Of a stretch of DNA of 46,248 bases, positions 15,269 to 23,727 are shown in pieces (the stretch's first letter is position 1; each line of letters opens with the position of its first letter). The translations under genes were made by a program, and so were the position numbers. Location of the stretch: assembly GCA_017415715.1 (NCBI GenBank), contig JAFQFD010000022.1, positions 1 through 46,248 on the forward strand, in the 5' to 3' direction. Below the pieces are notes generated by a model. The model was not told the origin of the DNA. It saw only the letters and a program-made list of their open reading frames with translations, and ran no database searches. Source of the DNA: Bacteroidales bacterium. Lineage in GTDB: Bacteria; Bacteroidota; Bacteroidia; Bacteroidales; UBA932.

Positions 15269-16807
15269 TTATATTTTAGAGGCACAGTTGATGCCGTCGA
15301 GGGCCGAGGACACGATGCCTCCGGCGTAGCCTGCACCTTCGCCGCATGGGTAGAGGCCGGCAATCTCGATGTGTTCAAAAGTTTCAGGGTCACGCGGTAT
15401 GCGGACCGGAGACGATGTGCGGGACTCGACCCCGAGGAGGAGCGCATCGTTGGTATAGTAACCGTGCATCTTCTTGTTTCCGATCTCCGGGAATGCATAT
15501 TTGAGTCTCAGCGAGACATGCTCAGGGAGCATTTCGTGAAGCGGAGCGTTTACAGCGCCCGGATGGTATGAGGTCTGCGGGAGGCCGCTTGAAGGTATGC
15601 GGCGGCAGAAGTCCATCATTCTCTGCGCAGGTGCCTTCAATGAACCCGTATATTCGAACATCTTCCTTTCGATATCCTTCTGGAACTGAAGGAGGGCGAG
15701 AGGGCCATATTGGGCATATTCAGGAAAATCCTCCGGCTCGATCTGTACCACAACTCCAGAGTTTGCCCACTTGGAGTTACGCTGTGAGTTTGACATACCA
15801 TTGAGGACAAGTTCTCCTGAAGCAGTCGCCGCAGGTACAAGGATTCCGCCCGGACACATGCAGAATGAGAAAACTCCCCTGTCAAGGACCTGGGTCACGA
15901 AAGAGTACTCTGCCGTCGGCATGTATGGCTGATACTTGCCATGATACTGGATCTTGTTGATCAGCGACTGAGGATGCTCGACACGAACTCCGAGGGCAAA
16001 TCCTTTCGCCTGGATGGCCCAGCCCTTGCGATCAAACATCTCGTAGATATCGCGTGCGGAGTGACCTGTGGCAAGGATCACCTTGCGTGATGTGTAAATG
16101 ACAGAAGCACCGTTGACCTCAACGTCAAACTGGCCGTCCGGACGTCTGGTAATGTCGGTAACTCGTGAATTGAAATGGTATTCGCCTCCATGCTCGATTA
16201 TGCATTTGCGTATGTTCTCAACAACAATCGGAAGCTTGTCGCTGCCGATGTGCGGATGCGCGTCTATGAGGATGGACGGGTCAGCGCCGAAGCGCACAAG
16301 CTGATGGAGGACTTCACGGATGTCTCCCCTCTTTGATGAACGCGTATATAGCTTTCCGTCTGAGAATGTACCTGCGCCTCCTTCACCGAAGCAATAGTTG
16401 GAATCAGGGTCTACAACTCCCTCCGTCGAGAGCTTTGCCATGTCGAACTTACGCTGGTGCACATCCTTTCCACGCTCAAGGATTACAGGCTTGAGACCTT
16501 TCATCAGGAGTCGCAGAGCGGCGAACATGCCGGCAGGACCTGCTCCGATGATGACTACCGGCTCTGCAGACGACACATCTTTGTATTCCTCCAGGACATA
16601 TTCCGGCATAACCTCTTCAGGCTTATACACCTCCACTTTATATCGATATAGGATATCGTTGCGTGCATCTATGGAACGACGCACGATCCTGTATTTAAGC
16701 TGCTGCCTGATCTTCGGAGAGACGCCAAGGGCCTTCACAGCAGCTGTCTGGATTTCGTCTGCAGTGAGCTCTTTGCCAAGTTTGCAGGTTACTTCTATTT
16801 CTTTCAT
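15269..16807 (-). CDS. NAD(P)/FAD-dependent oxidoreductase (COG2509-type)
   Basis: This cytoplasmic flavoprotein belongs to the family of uncharacterised FAD-dependent dehydrogenases. Start set at 16807 (MKEIEVTCKLGKELT): the longer open frame to 16930 would run through the REP-like repeat and into tsaD. N-terminal residues 1-75 form a small alpha/beta domain typical of the family. The FAD-binding loop is VVIIGAGPAGMFAALRL with ERGKD at the end of the second strand; CFGEGGAGTFSDGKL, ILATGHSARDIYEMF and the C-terminal GLYPCGEGAGYAGGIVSSAL are the other family signatures. The Cys in FSFCMCPGG may be near the flavin. Substrate unknown. It follows tsaD by 43 bp on the same strand and may share its transcript. 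Confidence 0.85.
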   Translation of the reverse strand: MKEIEVTCKLGKELTADEIQTAAVKALGVSPKIRQQLKYRIVRRSIDARNDILYRYKVEVYKPEEVMPEYVLEEYKDVSSAEPVVIIGAGPAGMFAALRLLMKGLKPVILERGKDVHQRKFDMAKLSTEGVVDPDSNYCFGEGGAGTFSDGKLYTRSSKRGDIREVLHQLVRFGADPSILIDAHPHIGSDKLPIVVENIRKCIIEHGGEYHFNSRVTDITRRPDGQFDVEVNGASVIYTSRKVILATGHSARDIYEMFDRKGWAIQAKGFALGVRVEHPQSLINKIQYHGKYQPYMPTAEYSFVTQVLDRGVFSFCMCPGGILVPAATASGELVLNGMSNSQRNSKWANSGVVVQIEPEDFPEYAQYGPLALLQFQKDIERKMFEYTGSLKAPAQRMMDFCRRIPSSGLPQTSYHPGAVNAPLHEMLPEHVSLRLKYAFPEIGNKKMHGYYTNDALLLGVESRTSSPVRIPRDPETFEHIEIAGLYPCGEGAGYAGGIVSSALDGINCASKI

Positions 16808-16819
16808 TGTTGATATTTT

Positions 16820-16846
16820 AGATTTCTCGACTTCGCTCGAAATGAC
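16820..16846. repeat. REP-like palindromic repeat, copy 1
   Basis: AGATTTCTCGACTTCGCTCG followed by AAATGACA. The core CGACTTCGCTCG can form a small hairpin. The unit recurs in three other gaps of this window. Confidence 0.7.
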
Positions 16847-16850
16847 AGAA

Positions 16851-17873
16851 TCAGAATTCGGCGAGGCGGGATACCGGTGCGACATCAAGCGAGGCGCGCT
16901 CGCCGTTCTGATAATGGAACCATCCTGCAATTGCTATCATCGCAGCATTGTCTGTGGTGAACTTGAACTCCGGCAGGAATGTCGTCCAGCCGCGCTTGCG
17001 TCCCTCCTCTTCGATACGGGCGCGCAACCCGCTGTTGGCCGACACACCGCCTCCTATGGTGATCTGCTTTATGCCTGTATGCTTTGCCGCCTTTATCAGC
17101 TTGTCCATGAGGATGTCTATGAGCGCCTTCTGGAAGCTTGCGCATATGTCTGCCTTGTTCTTCTCCATGAATTCCGGATCAATTGCCATCTGGTCACGGA
17201 CAAAATAGAGAAGCGAGGTCTTTATGCCGCTGAAACTGTAGTCAAATCCAGGAATATGCGGCTTTGCGAACTTGTATTTCAAAGGATCTCCCTCCTTTGC
17301 AAGACGGTCTACAATCGGTCCGCCAGGATATCCGAGGCCCATCATCTTTGAGCATTTGTCAAATGCTTCTCCGACTGCATCATCGATGGTCTGGCCCAGG
17401 ATTTCATATTCAAGAGGACTGTTTACACGTACGATCTGAGAATTGCCTCCCGACACGAGCAGACACAGATACGGGAACTCCGGCTGACGGTTTTCACCGT
17501 CATACTGCTTGATGAAGTTGGCCAGGATATGGCCCTGAAGATGATTCACCTCGACCAGAGGCTTGTCAAGTGCCATGGCAAGGCCCTTTGCGAAAGATGT
17601 TCCCACCAAAAGGGAGCCGAGCAGTCCGGGACCGCGTGTAAAAGCGATAGCCGTAATATCGGACGGCTTGATGCCTGCACGTGTAATCGCTTCACTTACA
17701 ACCGGTACTATATTCACTTGATGTGCTCTTGAAGCAAGTTCCGGAATCACTCCTCCATATGCTTTGTGAACATCCTGGCTGGCCAGAACGTTGGACAGGA
17801 GATAGCCGTCCTTGATGACCGCCGCAGAGGTGTCGTCGCATGATGATTCGATTCCAAGTATTATGTCTGCCAT
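16851..17873 (-). CDS. tsaD: tRNA N6-adenosine threonylcarbamoyltransferase
   Basis: TsaD transfers the threonylcarbamoyl group from TC-AMP to A37 of tRNAs reading ANN codons, working with TsaB and TsaE in the cytoplasm. The 340-residue protein begins MADIILGIESSCDDTSAAV, the ASKHA phosphate-1 motif. The metal ligands are His111 and His115 in NHLQGHILANF; the nucleotide loops LLVSGGNSQIV and ITIGGGVSANSGLR follow, and FTTDNAAMIA near the C-terminus supplies the last metal Asp. The gene diverges from tamB, as is usual in Bacteroidales. Its promoter appears to be the minus-strand TATTTTTG at 17974-17967, giving a leader of nearly 90 nt that contains a REP-like repeat. mtaB, which modifies the product base further, lies 6 kb away on the other strand. 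Confidence 0.96.
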   Translation of the reverse strand: MADIILGIESSCDDTSAAVIKDGYLLSNVLASQDVHKAYGGVIPELASRAHQVNIVPVVSEAITRAGIKPSDITAIAFTRGPGLLGSLLVGTSFAKGLAMALDKPLVEVNHLQGHILANFIKQYDGENRQPEFPYLCLLVSGGNSQIVRVNSPLEYEILGQTIDDAVGEAFDKCSKMMGLGYPGGPIVDRLAKEGDPLKYKFAKPHIPGFDYSFSGIKTSLLYFVRDQMAIDPEFMEKNKADICASFQKALIDILMDKLIKAAKHTGIKQITIGGGVSANSGLRARIEEEGRKRGWTTFLPEFKFTTDNAAMIAIAGWFHYQNGERASLDVAPVSRLAEF

Positions 17874-17896
17874 ATTTGGTTCATTTTTCGTTATTC

Positions 17897-17932
17897 AGAT
17901 CTCTCGGCTTCCTACGGTCGCTCGAGATGACA
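17897..17932. repeat. REP-like palindromic repeat, copy 2
   Basis: AGATCTCTCGGCTTCCTACG followed by GTCGCTCGAGATGACA: the same frame as copy 1 with a longer loop. It lies in the tsaD leader. Confidence 0.65.
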
Positions 17933-17966
17933 ATCAGGCATATTATATGCTTTGCATATCCGGGGG

Positions 17967-18005
17967 CAAAAATACGGATTTTATCCGATATTTTTACTAT
18001 TTTTG
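17967..18005. promoter_or_regulatory. divergent tsaD/tamB promoters in an inverted repeat
   Basis: Minus-strand TATTTTTG (17974-17967) drives tsaD and plus-strand TATTTTTG (17998-18005) drives tamB. The outer arms are inverted copies (GCAAAAATA and TATTTTTGC), and an inner hairpin pairs CGGAT with ATCCG. Neither box has a normal -33 TTG. Confidence 0.6.
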
Positions 18006-18034
18006 CAAGTTGGAGAAATAAAACCTTTATAGTT

Positions 18035-21000
18035 ATCAAGCAGGCACTGAAAATAATCTGGCTTATTCTGGTCGCAGTCACATCTGTCGTACTGGCTCTG
18101 GTCCTTGCGGTCCAGACGCCGGCCGTGCAGACCCGTATTGCAGACAAGGCCGTGAAGGTGCTGAGCGAAAAGATCAACGGCGACATCACATTCGAAAGGA
18201 TCCACTTCAAGCCGTTCACCACTCTCGTGCTCAAGAATGTCGTGATAACCGACAAGGAACCGTTCCAGGATCCGACAGACTCCACAGCCGCACAGGTCGA
18301 CACTTTCTTCCGAGCACAATACATAATCGTAAACATGACCCTCAAGAGCCTGACAGGCCACGAGGGACTGCATTTCGACAAGGCAAAGATAACTGATGCC
18401 GAGATGAACCTCGTATTGGAAGACTGCCTGACTGACGACGACGGCAAGACCGACAATCTTTCAAGAATATTCCGTCTGACCAAGCCGGAAGTGAAAAAGA
18501 AAAGCGACAAAGAGCTGTTCCACTTGAAACGGGTCGCCATAGACGACTTCACTTTCAGGATGAAGAACTATTCGTCCGACAAGACACCATACTATGGAGG
18601 CATAAGCTGGAACGACCTTGACATTGACATCAGCGAGCTCAGAGCCAGCGAGCTTCAGTTCAAGGGAGGCGTCATGTCAGGAGAGGTCGACAAGCTGGCA
18701 TTCACCGAAAAGGCCGGCTTCGTCTGCCAAAGTCTCACGGGAAGAGCTACCGTCGGCAACGGAAAGACCATAGTCGAGGACTTGAAGCTCAAGGACCCAT
18801 GGTCCGACATCGACATTCCACTCTACATGATGAGCTATGACGGCATCGAATCATTCAAGGACTACATCGCCCTGGTAAGGATGGACGCCGAGCTACGTCA
18901 GAGCATCGTCGACTTCAGGACCATAGAATTCTTTGCGCCACAGCTTGAGGGCAACAGGCTCAGGGTGAACGTAAAGTCCGGCAAGTTCTTCGGCACCGTT
19001 GATGATTTCTTTGTGGAAAACATGGACGTTTCATCGGAAGCAGGAGGCTTTGCCGGCATCATCAACGGAAGGATGACAGGCATCCCTGAGATCGAAAGCA
19101 CCGTCATAGACGCAAGGGTCAGGAACTTCTCCTTGACGAGCAAAGGCCTTGGCACATTTGTCAGCGAATGGATGAAAGAGGGAGAGCTTGATCTTTCCAG
19201 GTTTGCACCCGGCACGACCTTCAAGCTGACCGCGCATGCCCACGGCCTGCTCAATAACATGAATGTCGATGCAGACATCAGGTCTGCCATCGGCAGCCTC
19301 CAAAGCGACATAACTCTGCAGGACATCCTGACAGAAGGCAAGCAGACAGGAATATCGGGAACCGTAAGGACCGACAATCTGAACGTCGGCAAGGTCATCG
19401 GAACAGATCTCCTAGGAGAAACCTCGCTTATAGCCATTGCAGACGTAAAGCTGCCGGAAGACGGCATCCCTATGAGTGCAGTGATCGACTCTCTCAATGT
19501 CGACAAAATGCACATCTACGGATATGACTATACTCAGATTTCCGGTGACGGAGACCTGTCGAAGGACGGTTTCGACGGAAGGATAACATGCAACGACCCT
19601 AACCTGAACTTCATGTTCCACGGACGTTTCGGCCTCTCCCCGAGGACAAGCAACACGATATATAAGTTCTATGCCATCGTAGGCCACGCGAACCTCAACG
19701 CAATGAACATAGACAAGAGGGGCAAGTCGGAGATCAGTCTCAGGACATCCGCCGACTTCAGGAGGACCAGCAAGGGAGACATCTATGGAGACATCAGCAT
19801 AGGAAACATCATTCTTGAGAATGCCAAGGGCAAGTCTGACATAGGAGAAGTGAAACTCACCTCCGTCAACAGGAACGACACATACAGGATGTGGCTGAAG
19901 TCAGAATTCGCCAATGGAACATACACAGGAACGGCTCCTGTGACCGATTTCATCAAAGACCTCGGCAACATCACGCTCAAGAGGGAGATCCCGGCGCTCT
20001 TCACGGACGCCACATATGAATGGAACGGCAACAGATATAACCTGGACTTCGACTTCGTCAACATGCAAAGCGTCCTGGACTTTGCCTTGCCTGGAATGTA
20101 CATAGCCCAGAACACGACTTTGAGCACCAGGATAAACGACAGAGGCAGACTGACAGGAAGCCTCACTTCGCAGCGCATAGCCTTCGGCACTCAGTACATC
20201 AAAGACCTCACGCTTGACTTCAACAATAACGACGACAGTTTCAACGGAGAGCTGCGTGGTGAAGCTATGGAGATTGCATCGTTGCAGCTGTATGACAACA
20301 GTCTGCGAATCCTTGCCAACGACAACCATATCGGACTTGGATATACATACGACAACCAGAGCGAGCTGGAAAACAGAGGCGAATTCTTCGTTCATGGAGA
20401 CCTTGCCAGAGAGTCAGACGGACTTAATCTGGACGTGAACATACTCCCGTCAATGATCTACCTCAACTCAAGGGAGTGGCGCATACAGCCTTCACACATG
20501 AGAGTAAACGGCGACGGAGTGGATGTGACGTCAGTCGAATTCATCAGCGACGGACAGAGCATAGACATATCGGGAAGAGTGTCCAAGACAAAACAGGATA
20601 CGCTTACGCTCAACCTCAACAGATTCGACATATCTGTCATCAACCCGCTTCTCGGAAGCGATTTCGGTCTCAAGGGAGCAGCGACAGGAAGAGCGCAACT
20701 GACCTCGCCTCTGAAGACGAAAGGTCTGCTCGCCGACATCCTGTGCGACTCTACATACCTTGCCGGCAAGCCGCTGGGCACAGTCACGCTTGCAAGCAAA
20801 TGGGACGAGGATTTCGACAGGTTTGACATTGACGTCAGGAACGAGCTCAATGGCACGAGCAACATAGAAGCGACCGGCAAGCTGACTCCAAAGACGAAGT
20901 CGCTGGAGGCAACTGCAAGGTTGAACAGACTGGACGTAGGATATGTGGAACCTGTCCTGAAGGAGATATTCAGCGACATGGAAGGATACATATCCGGTGA

Positions 21001-22573
21001 AGTCAGCATAGATGGTCCTCTGAATGCATTCGAAATCAGCAGCAACGGCACAAGGCTGGATGATGGAATGCTGAGGATTGCATATACCAATGTCCCATAT
21101 TACGCTGACGGAACGTTCCACCTGGACCAGACCGGAGTCTATTTCGATGACATAAAAGTCAGAGACAGATACACCGGGGCGGGCACAGTCGGTGGAAGCA
21201 TCAACTGGAACAATTTCAAGGACATCTACTTCGACACAAGGATCAAAGTCAACGAAATAGAAGGAATAGACCTGAACGAAAAGCAGGGAGAATCCTTCTA
21301 TGGAAACATATTCGGAACCGGAAATGTATCAATAACAGGTCCGATAAACTCTCTCGTCCTCAATGTCGACGCAGTTACGGCGAAGACAGGAGAGTTGCAT
21401 ATCCCGATAGCCTCGGCCACCACTTCTGGAAGCTCCGACCTGCTGAAGTTCACAGAAATCCAGCAGGAAGTGTTCATAGACCCATACGAGGTGATGATCA
21501 GCAAGTTGAATACGAAGAGCACTTCTGCAAACGACTTCCTCGTAAACCTCCACATCAATGCCAATCCGGACGTGACAGCATTCGTGGAGATCGACAAGGC
21601 GTCCGGCCATATGATATCCGGTCGTGGAAACGGAACACTTGAGCTCGTAGCCAATGAAGACCTGTTCACCATCAACGGAGACTACACGCTGACTGGCGGA
21701 AACTACAAATTCGTGGCTCTGGGTCTCGTAAACAGGGATTTTGAGATCCAGGACGGAAGTTCTGTGACATTCAACGGAGACCTCATGGAGACATCTCTCG
21801 ACATCGACGCCCTTTACAAGACAAAGGCATCGCTCTCCACACTGATATCCGACACGACATCCGTCGCAAACAGAAGAACCGTGGAATGTGGAATCAGCAT
21901 CACCGACAAGCTTGCCAACCCTCGCCTGGGATTCTCTATCGAGATTCCAGAGCTTGACCCTACCATCAAGTCAAGAGTAGAGAGTGCGCTCAGCACTGAA
22001 GACAAGGTGCAGAAGCAGTTCCTTTCGATACTTCTGTCAAACAGCTTCCTTCCTGACGAGCAGTCCGGCATCTTCAACAACTCGACAATGCTCTACTCCA
22101 ATGTCGCCGAGCTCATGTCCAACCAGCTAAGCAACATACTGCAGAAACTGAACATACCTGTCGACCTGGGACTGAACTATCAACCTAACGAGAAGGGCAA
22201 CGATGTGTTCGACGTGGCGGTATCGACCCAGATGTTCAACAACAGGGTCGTGGTGAACGGAAGCGTGGGCAACAAGCAATACAGCTCGGGAGGACAGACC
22301 GACGTGGTCGGCGACCTGGACATAGAGATCAAGCTCGACAGGTCCGGAGCGTTCCGTCTTAACCTGTTCTCACACTCTGCTGACACATATACGAATTACC
22401 TTGACAACTCTCAGAGAAACGGCGTGGGTCTGACCTACCAGACCGAGTTCAACAGTCTTGGACAGTTCTTCAAGAACATATTCTCAAGCAAGAAGAAGAG
22501 GCAGGAAGCCAGGAGACTTGAGGAACAGGCCATGATCGATGGAGAGAAGGTCACCATTAAGATAACAGAATGA
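18035..22573 (+). CDS. tamB: TamB-like translocation/assembly module protein
   Basis: TamB proteins are large inner-membrane-anchored, periplasm-spanning beta-helical proteins involved in outer-membrane protein assembly or phospholipid transport. The N-terminus has one membrane helix (KIIWLILVAVTSVVLALVLA). AsmA-like beta repeats follow for over 1000 residues, and the C-terminal 300 residues carry the TamB (DUF490) domain, including SILLSNSFLPDEQSG, ISNILQKLN-type amphipathic stretch and DLDIEIKLDRSGAFRLNLFS. The start is a problem. The promoter box ends at 18005, and no ATG, GTG or TTG occurs in frame between it and the membrane helix. ATC at 18035 gives (M)KQALKIIWL, the most natural N-terminus; ATA at 18029 and CTG at 18047 are alternatives. 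An in-frame ATG at 17930 needs transcription from further upstream. Coding assignment is firm, start uncertain. Confidence 0.88.
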   Translation: MKQALKIIWLILVAVTSVVLALVLAVQTPAVQTRIADKAVKVLSEKINGDITFERIHFKPFTTLVLKNVVITDKEPFQDPTDSTAAQVDTFFRAQYIIVNMTLKSLTGHEGLHFDKAKITDAEMNLVLEDCLTDDDGKTDNLSRIFRLTKPEVKKKSDKELFHLKRVAIDDFTFRMKNYSSDKTPYYGGISWNDLDIDISELRASELQFKGGVMSGEVDKLAFTEKAGFVCQSLTGRATVGNGKTIVEDLKLKDPWSDIDIPLYMMSYDGIESFKDYIALVRMDAELRQSIVDFRTIEFFAPQLEGNRLRVNVKSGKFFGTVDDFFVENMDVSSEAGGFAGIINGRMTGIPEIESTVIDARVRNFSLTSKGLGTFVSEWMKEGELDLSRFAPGTTFKLTAHAHGLLNNMNVDADIRSAIGSLQSDITLQDILTEGKQTGISGTVRTDNLNVGKVIGTDLLGETSLIAIADVKLPEDGIPMSAVIDSLNVDKMHIYGYDYTQISGDGDLSKDGFDGRITCNDPNLNFMFHGRFGLSPRTSNTIYKFYAIVGHANLNAMNIDKRGKSEISLRTSADFRRTSKGDIYGDISIGNIILENAKGKSDIGEVKLTSVNRNDTYRMWLKSEFANGTYTGTAPVTDFIKDLGNITLKREIPALFTDATYEWNGNRYNLDFDFVNMQSVLDFALPGMYIAQNTTLSTRINDRGRLTGSLTSQRIAFGTQYIKDLTLDFNNNDDSFNGELRGEAMEIASLQLYDNSLRILANDNHIGLGYTYDNQSELENRGEFFVHGDLARESDGLNLDVNILPSMIYLNSREWRIQPSHMRVNGDGVDVTSVEFISDGQSIDISGRVSKTKQDTLTLNLNRFDISVINPLLGSDFGLKGAATGRAQLTSPLKTKGLLADILCDSTYLAGKPLGTVTLASKWDEDFDRFDIDVRNELNGTSNIEATGKLTPKTKSLEATARLNRLDVGYVEPVLKEIFSDMEGYISGEVSIDGPLNAFEISSNGTRLDDGMLRIAYTNVPYYADGTFHLDQTGVYFDDIKVRDRYTGAGTVGGSINWNNFKDIYFDTRIKVNEIEGIDLNEKQGESFYGNIFGTGNVSITGPINSLVLNVDAVTAKTGELHIPIASATTSGSSDLLKFTEIQQEVFIDPYEVMISKLNTKSTSANDFLVNLHINANPDVTAFVEIDKASGHMISGRGNGTLELVANEDLFTINGDYTLTGGNYKFVALGLVNRDFEIQDGSSVTFNGDLMETSLDIDALYKTKASLSTLISDTTSVANRRTVECGISITDKLANPRLGFSIEIPELDPTIKSRVESALSTEDKVQKQFLSILLSNSFLPDEQSGIFNNSTMLYSNVAELMSNQLSNILQKLNIPVDLGLNYQPNEKGNDVFDVAVSTQMFNNRVVVNGSVGNKQYSSGGQTDVVGDLDIEIKLDRSGAFRLNLFSHSADTYTNYLDNSQRNGVGLTYQTEFNSLGQFFKNIFSSKKKRQEARRLEEQAMIDGEKVTIKITE

Positions 22574-22574
22574 C

Positions 22575-23273
22575 ATGGGAAAACTATATCTGATACCGTC
22601 CCCTCTCGGGGAAAATGATCCTGCGGAAGTAATCCCCGCGCCGGTGCTGGCTTCACTTGAAGGTTTCAAGACCTTTGTCGTAGAGGAGGTCAGGACGGCA
22701 AGGCGCTACCTCTCGCGCGCAGGTCTGAAAGGCAAGATCGGAGAGCTCCGGTTCTTCGAGCTCAACGAGCACACCGACCAGGCAACTATCGAAGGATATC
22801 TGAAGCTGTTCGAAGCAGGAGATGTAGCGCTGATTTCGGAAGCGGGATTACCGGCAGTAGCCGATCCGGGAGCGCAACTGGTCGCTCTGGCGCACAGGCA
22901 CGGCATCGAGGTGGTCCCGGCCGTAGGACCGTCATCACTGATGCTGGCGCTGATGGCCTCGGGCCTGAACGGACAGTCTTTCGCGTTCTGCGGATATATT
23001 CCGGCGAAGACCGAAGAACGTCGCAGCAGGCTGCGCACGCTTGAGAAGGTGTCCGGACAGTTGAAGCAGACCCAGATCCTCATCGAAACGCCATACAGGA
23101 ACGATTCGCTGTTCGCGGATATCCTTGCTGTATGCAACGCTTCCACCAGGGTATGTGTGGCGGCCAACATCACAATGCCTGACGCATACATCAAGACAAA
23201 GAAGGTATCCGAATGGAAGAAGGAAGGCCTGACCATAGGCAAAAGGCCGTGCGTATTCCTGATATTGGCATAA
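22575..23273 (+). CDS. RsmI-like SAM-dependent methyltransferase (tetrapyrrole methylase fold)
   Basis: It resembles RsmI, which 2'-O-methylates C1402 of 16S rRNA. Visible family motifs are LYLIPSPLGEND at the N-terminus, VEEVRTARRYLSRAG, the SAM-site loop LISEAGLPAVADPGAQLV, VVPAVGPSSLMLALMASGL and FAFCGYIPAK. At 232 residues it lacks the small C-terminal domain of E. coli RsmI, as many Bacteroidetes relatives do; these are often annotated only as SAM-dependent methyltransferases. The gene starts one base after the tamB stop, so the two are co-transcribed and probably translationally coupled. No SD site is seen. The exact target base is inferred from family only. Confidence 0.85.
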   Translation: MGKLYLIPSPLGENDPAEVIPAPVLASLEGFKTFVVEEVRTARRYLSRAGLKGKIGELRFFELNEHTDQATIEGYLKLFEAGDVALISEAGLPAVADPGAQLVALAHRHGIEVVPAVGPSSLMLALMASGLNGQSFAFCGYIPAKTEERRSRLRTLEKVSGQLKQTQILIETPYRNDSLFADILAVCNASTRVCVAANITMPDAYIKTKKVSEWKKEGLTIGKRPCVFLILA

Positions 23274-23275
23274 GA

Positions 23276-23364
23276 CTGTCATTTGAACGAACTGTCAACA
23301 CTGTCATTTCGACTAAATATTTGAACACTGTCATTTCGACTGAGCGAAGCGAATGGAGAAATCT
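23276..23364. repeat. REP-like repeat, copy 3, with partial tandem copies
   Basis: The full unit is 23329-23364 (TGTCATTTCGACTGAGCGAA then GCGAATGGAGAAATCT), in reverse orientation to copy 1. Two partial copies of CTGTCATTT(C/G)(G/A)AC start at 23276 and 23301. The folB start codon lies inside the full unit. Confidence 0.7.
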
Positions 23365-23727
23365 AAAAACATAGGAACAATAGAACTGGAAGGCATGGAG
23401 TTCAAGGCATACCACGGATGCCTGGAGCGCGAGAAAGTTGTCGGAAACGACTTTGTCGTGGACTTCCGCGGGGAGATGGACATGTCTGCAGCTGCAGAAA
23501 GCGACGACCTGCGCGACGCTGTGAATTATGCAGAAATCTACGATGTCATAAAGGAGGAGATGGCAAAGCCTTCGGATCTGCTTGAGCATGTGACGGGGAG
23601 AATCGTGAAGGCGTTGGAAGAGAAATTCCCTCAGTTCATTTCGTTTTCAGTAAGGGTGTCGAAGAAGAGACCACCTGTAAGCGGAGTGGTCCAATGGTCC
23701 AGAATTACTATGTATCATGAGCATTAA
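23353..23727 (+). CDS. folB: dihydroneopterin aldolase
   Basis: FolB cleaves 7,8-dihydroneopterin to 6-hydroxymethyl-dihydropterin and glycolaldehyde in folate synthesis. The 124-residue protein shows the family pattern: IELEGMEFKAYHGCLEREKVVGN near the N-terminus (Tyr and Glu of the active site in AYHGCLERE), VVDFRGEMDM, DDLRDAVNYAEIYDVI, LLEHVTGRIV, and the C-terminal VRVSKKRPPVSG with the Lys conserved in the family. The start codon and the first residues (MEKSK) are encoded by a REP-like repeat, and the next ATG (23395) would remove the first beta strand. So the repeat is part of the gene. It overlaps mtaB by 11 bp. Confidence 0.92.
   Translation: MEKSKNIGTIELEGMEFKAYHGCLEREKVVGNDFVVDFRGEMDMSAAAESDDLRDAVNYAEIYDVIKEEMAKPSDLLEHVTGRIVKALEEKFPQFISFSVRVSKKRPPVSGVVQWSRITMYHEH

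Noticed and set aside
16808-16930. N-terminal extension of the FAD oxidoreductase
   Set aside because: It is encoded by a REP-like repeat and the end of tsaD; the family starts at MKEIEVTCK.
16398-17351. 317-codon plus-strand open frame across the FAD oxidoreductase and tsaD genes
   Set aside because: It is the antisense shadow of two well-recognised genes and shows no domain or promoter of its own.
20458-21090. 210-codon minus-strand frame inside tamB
   Set aside because: Antisense shadow produced by the codon bias of the long beta-helical gene.
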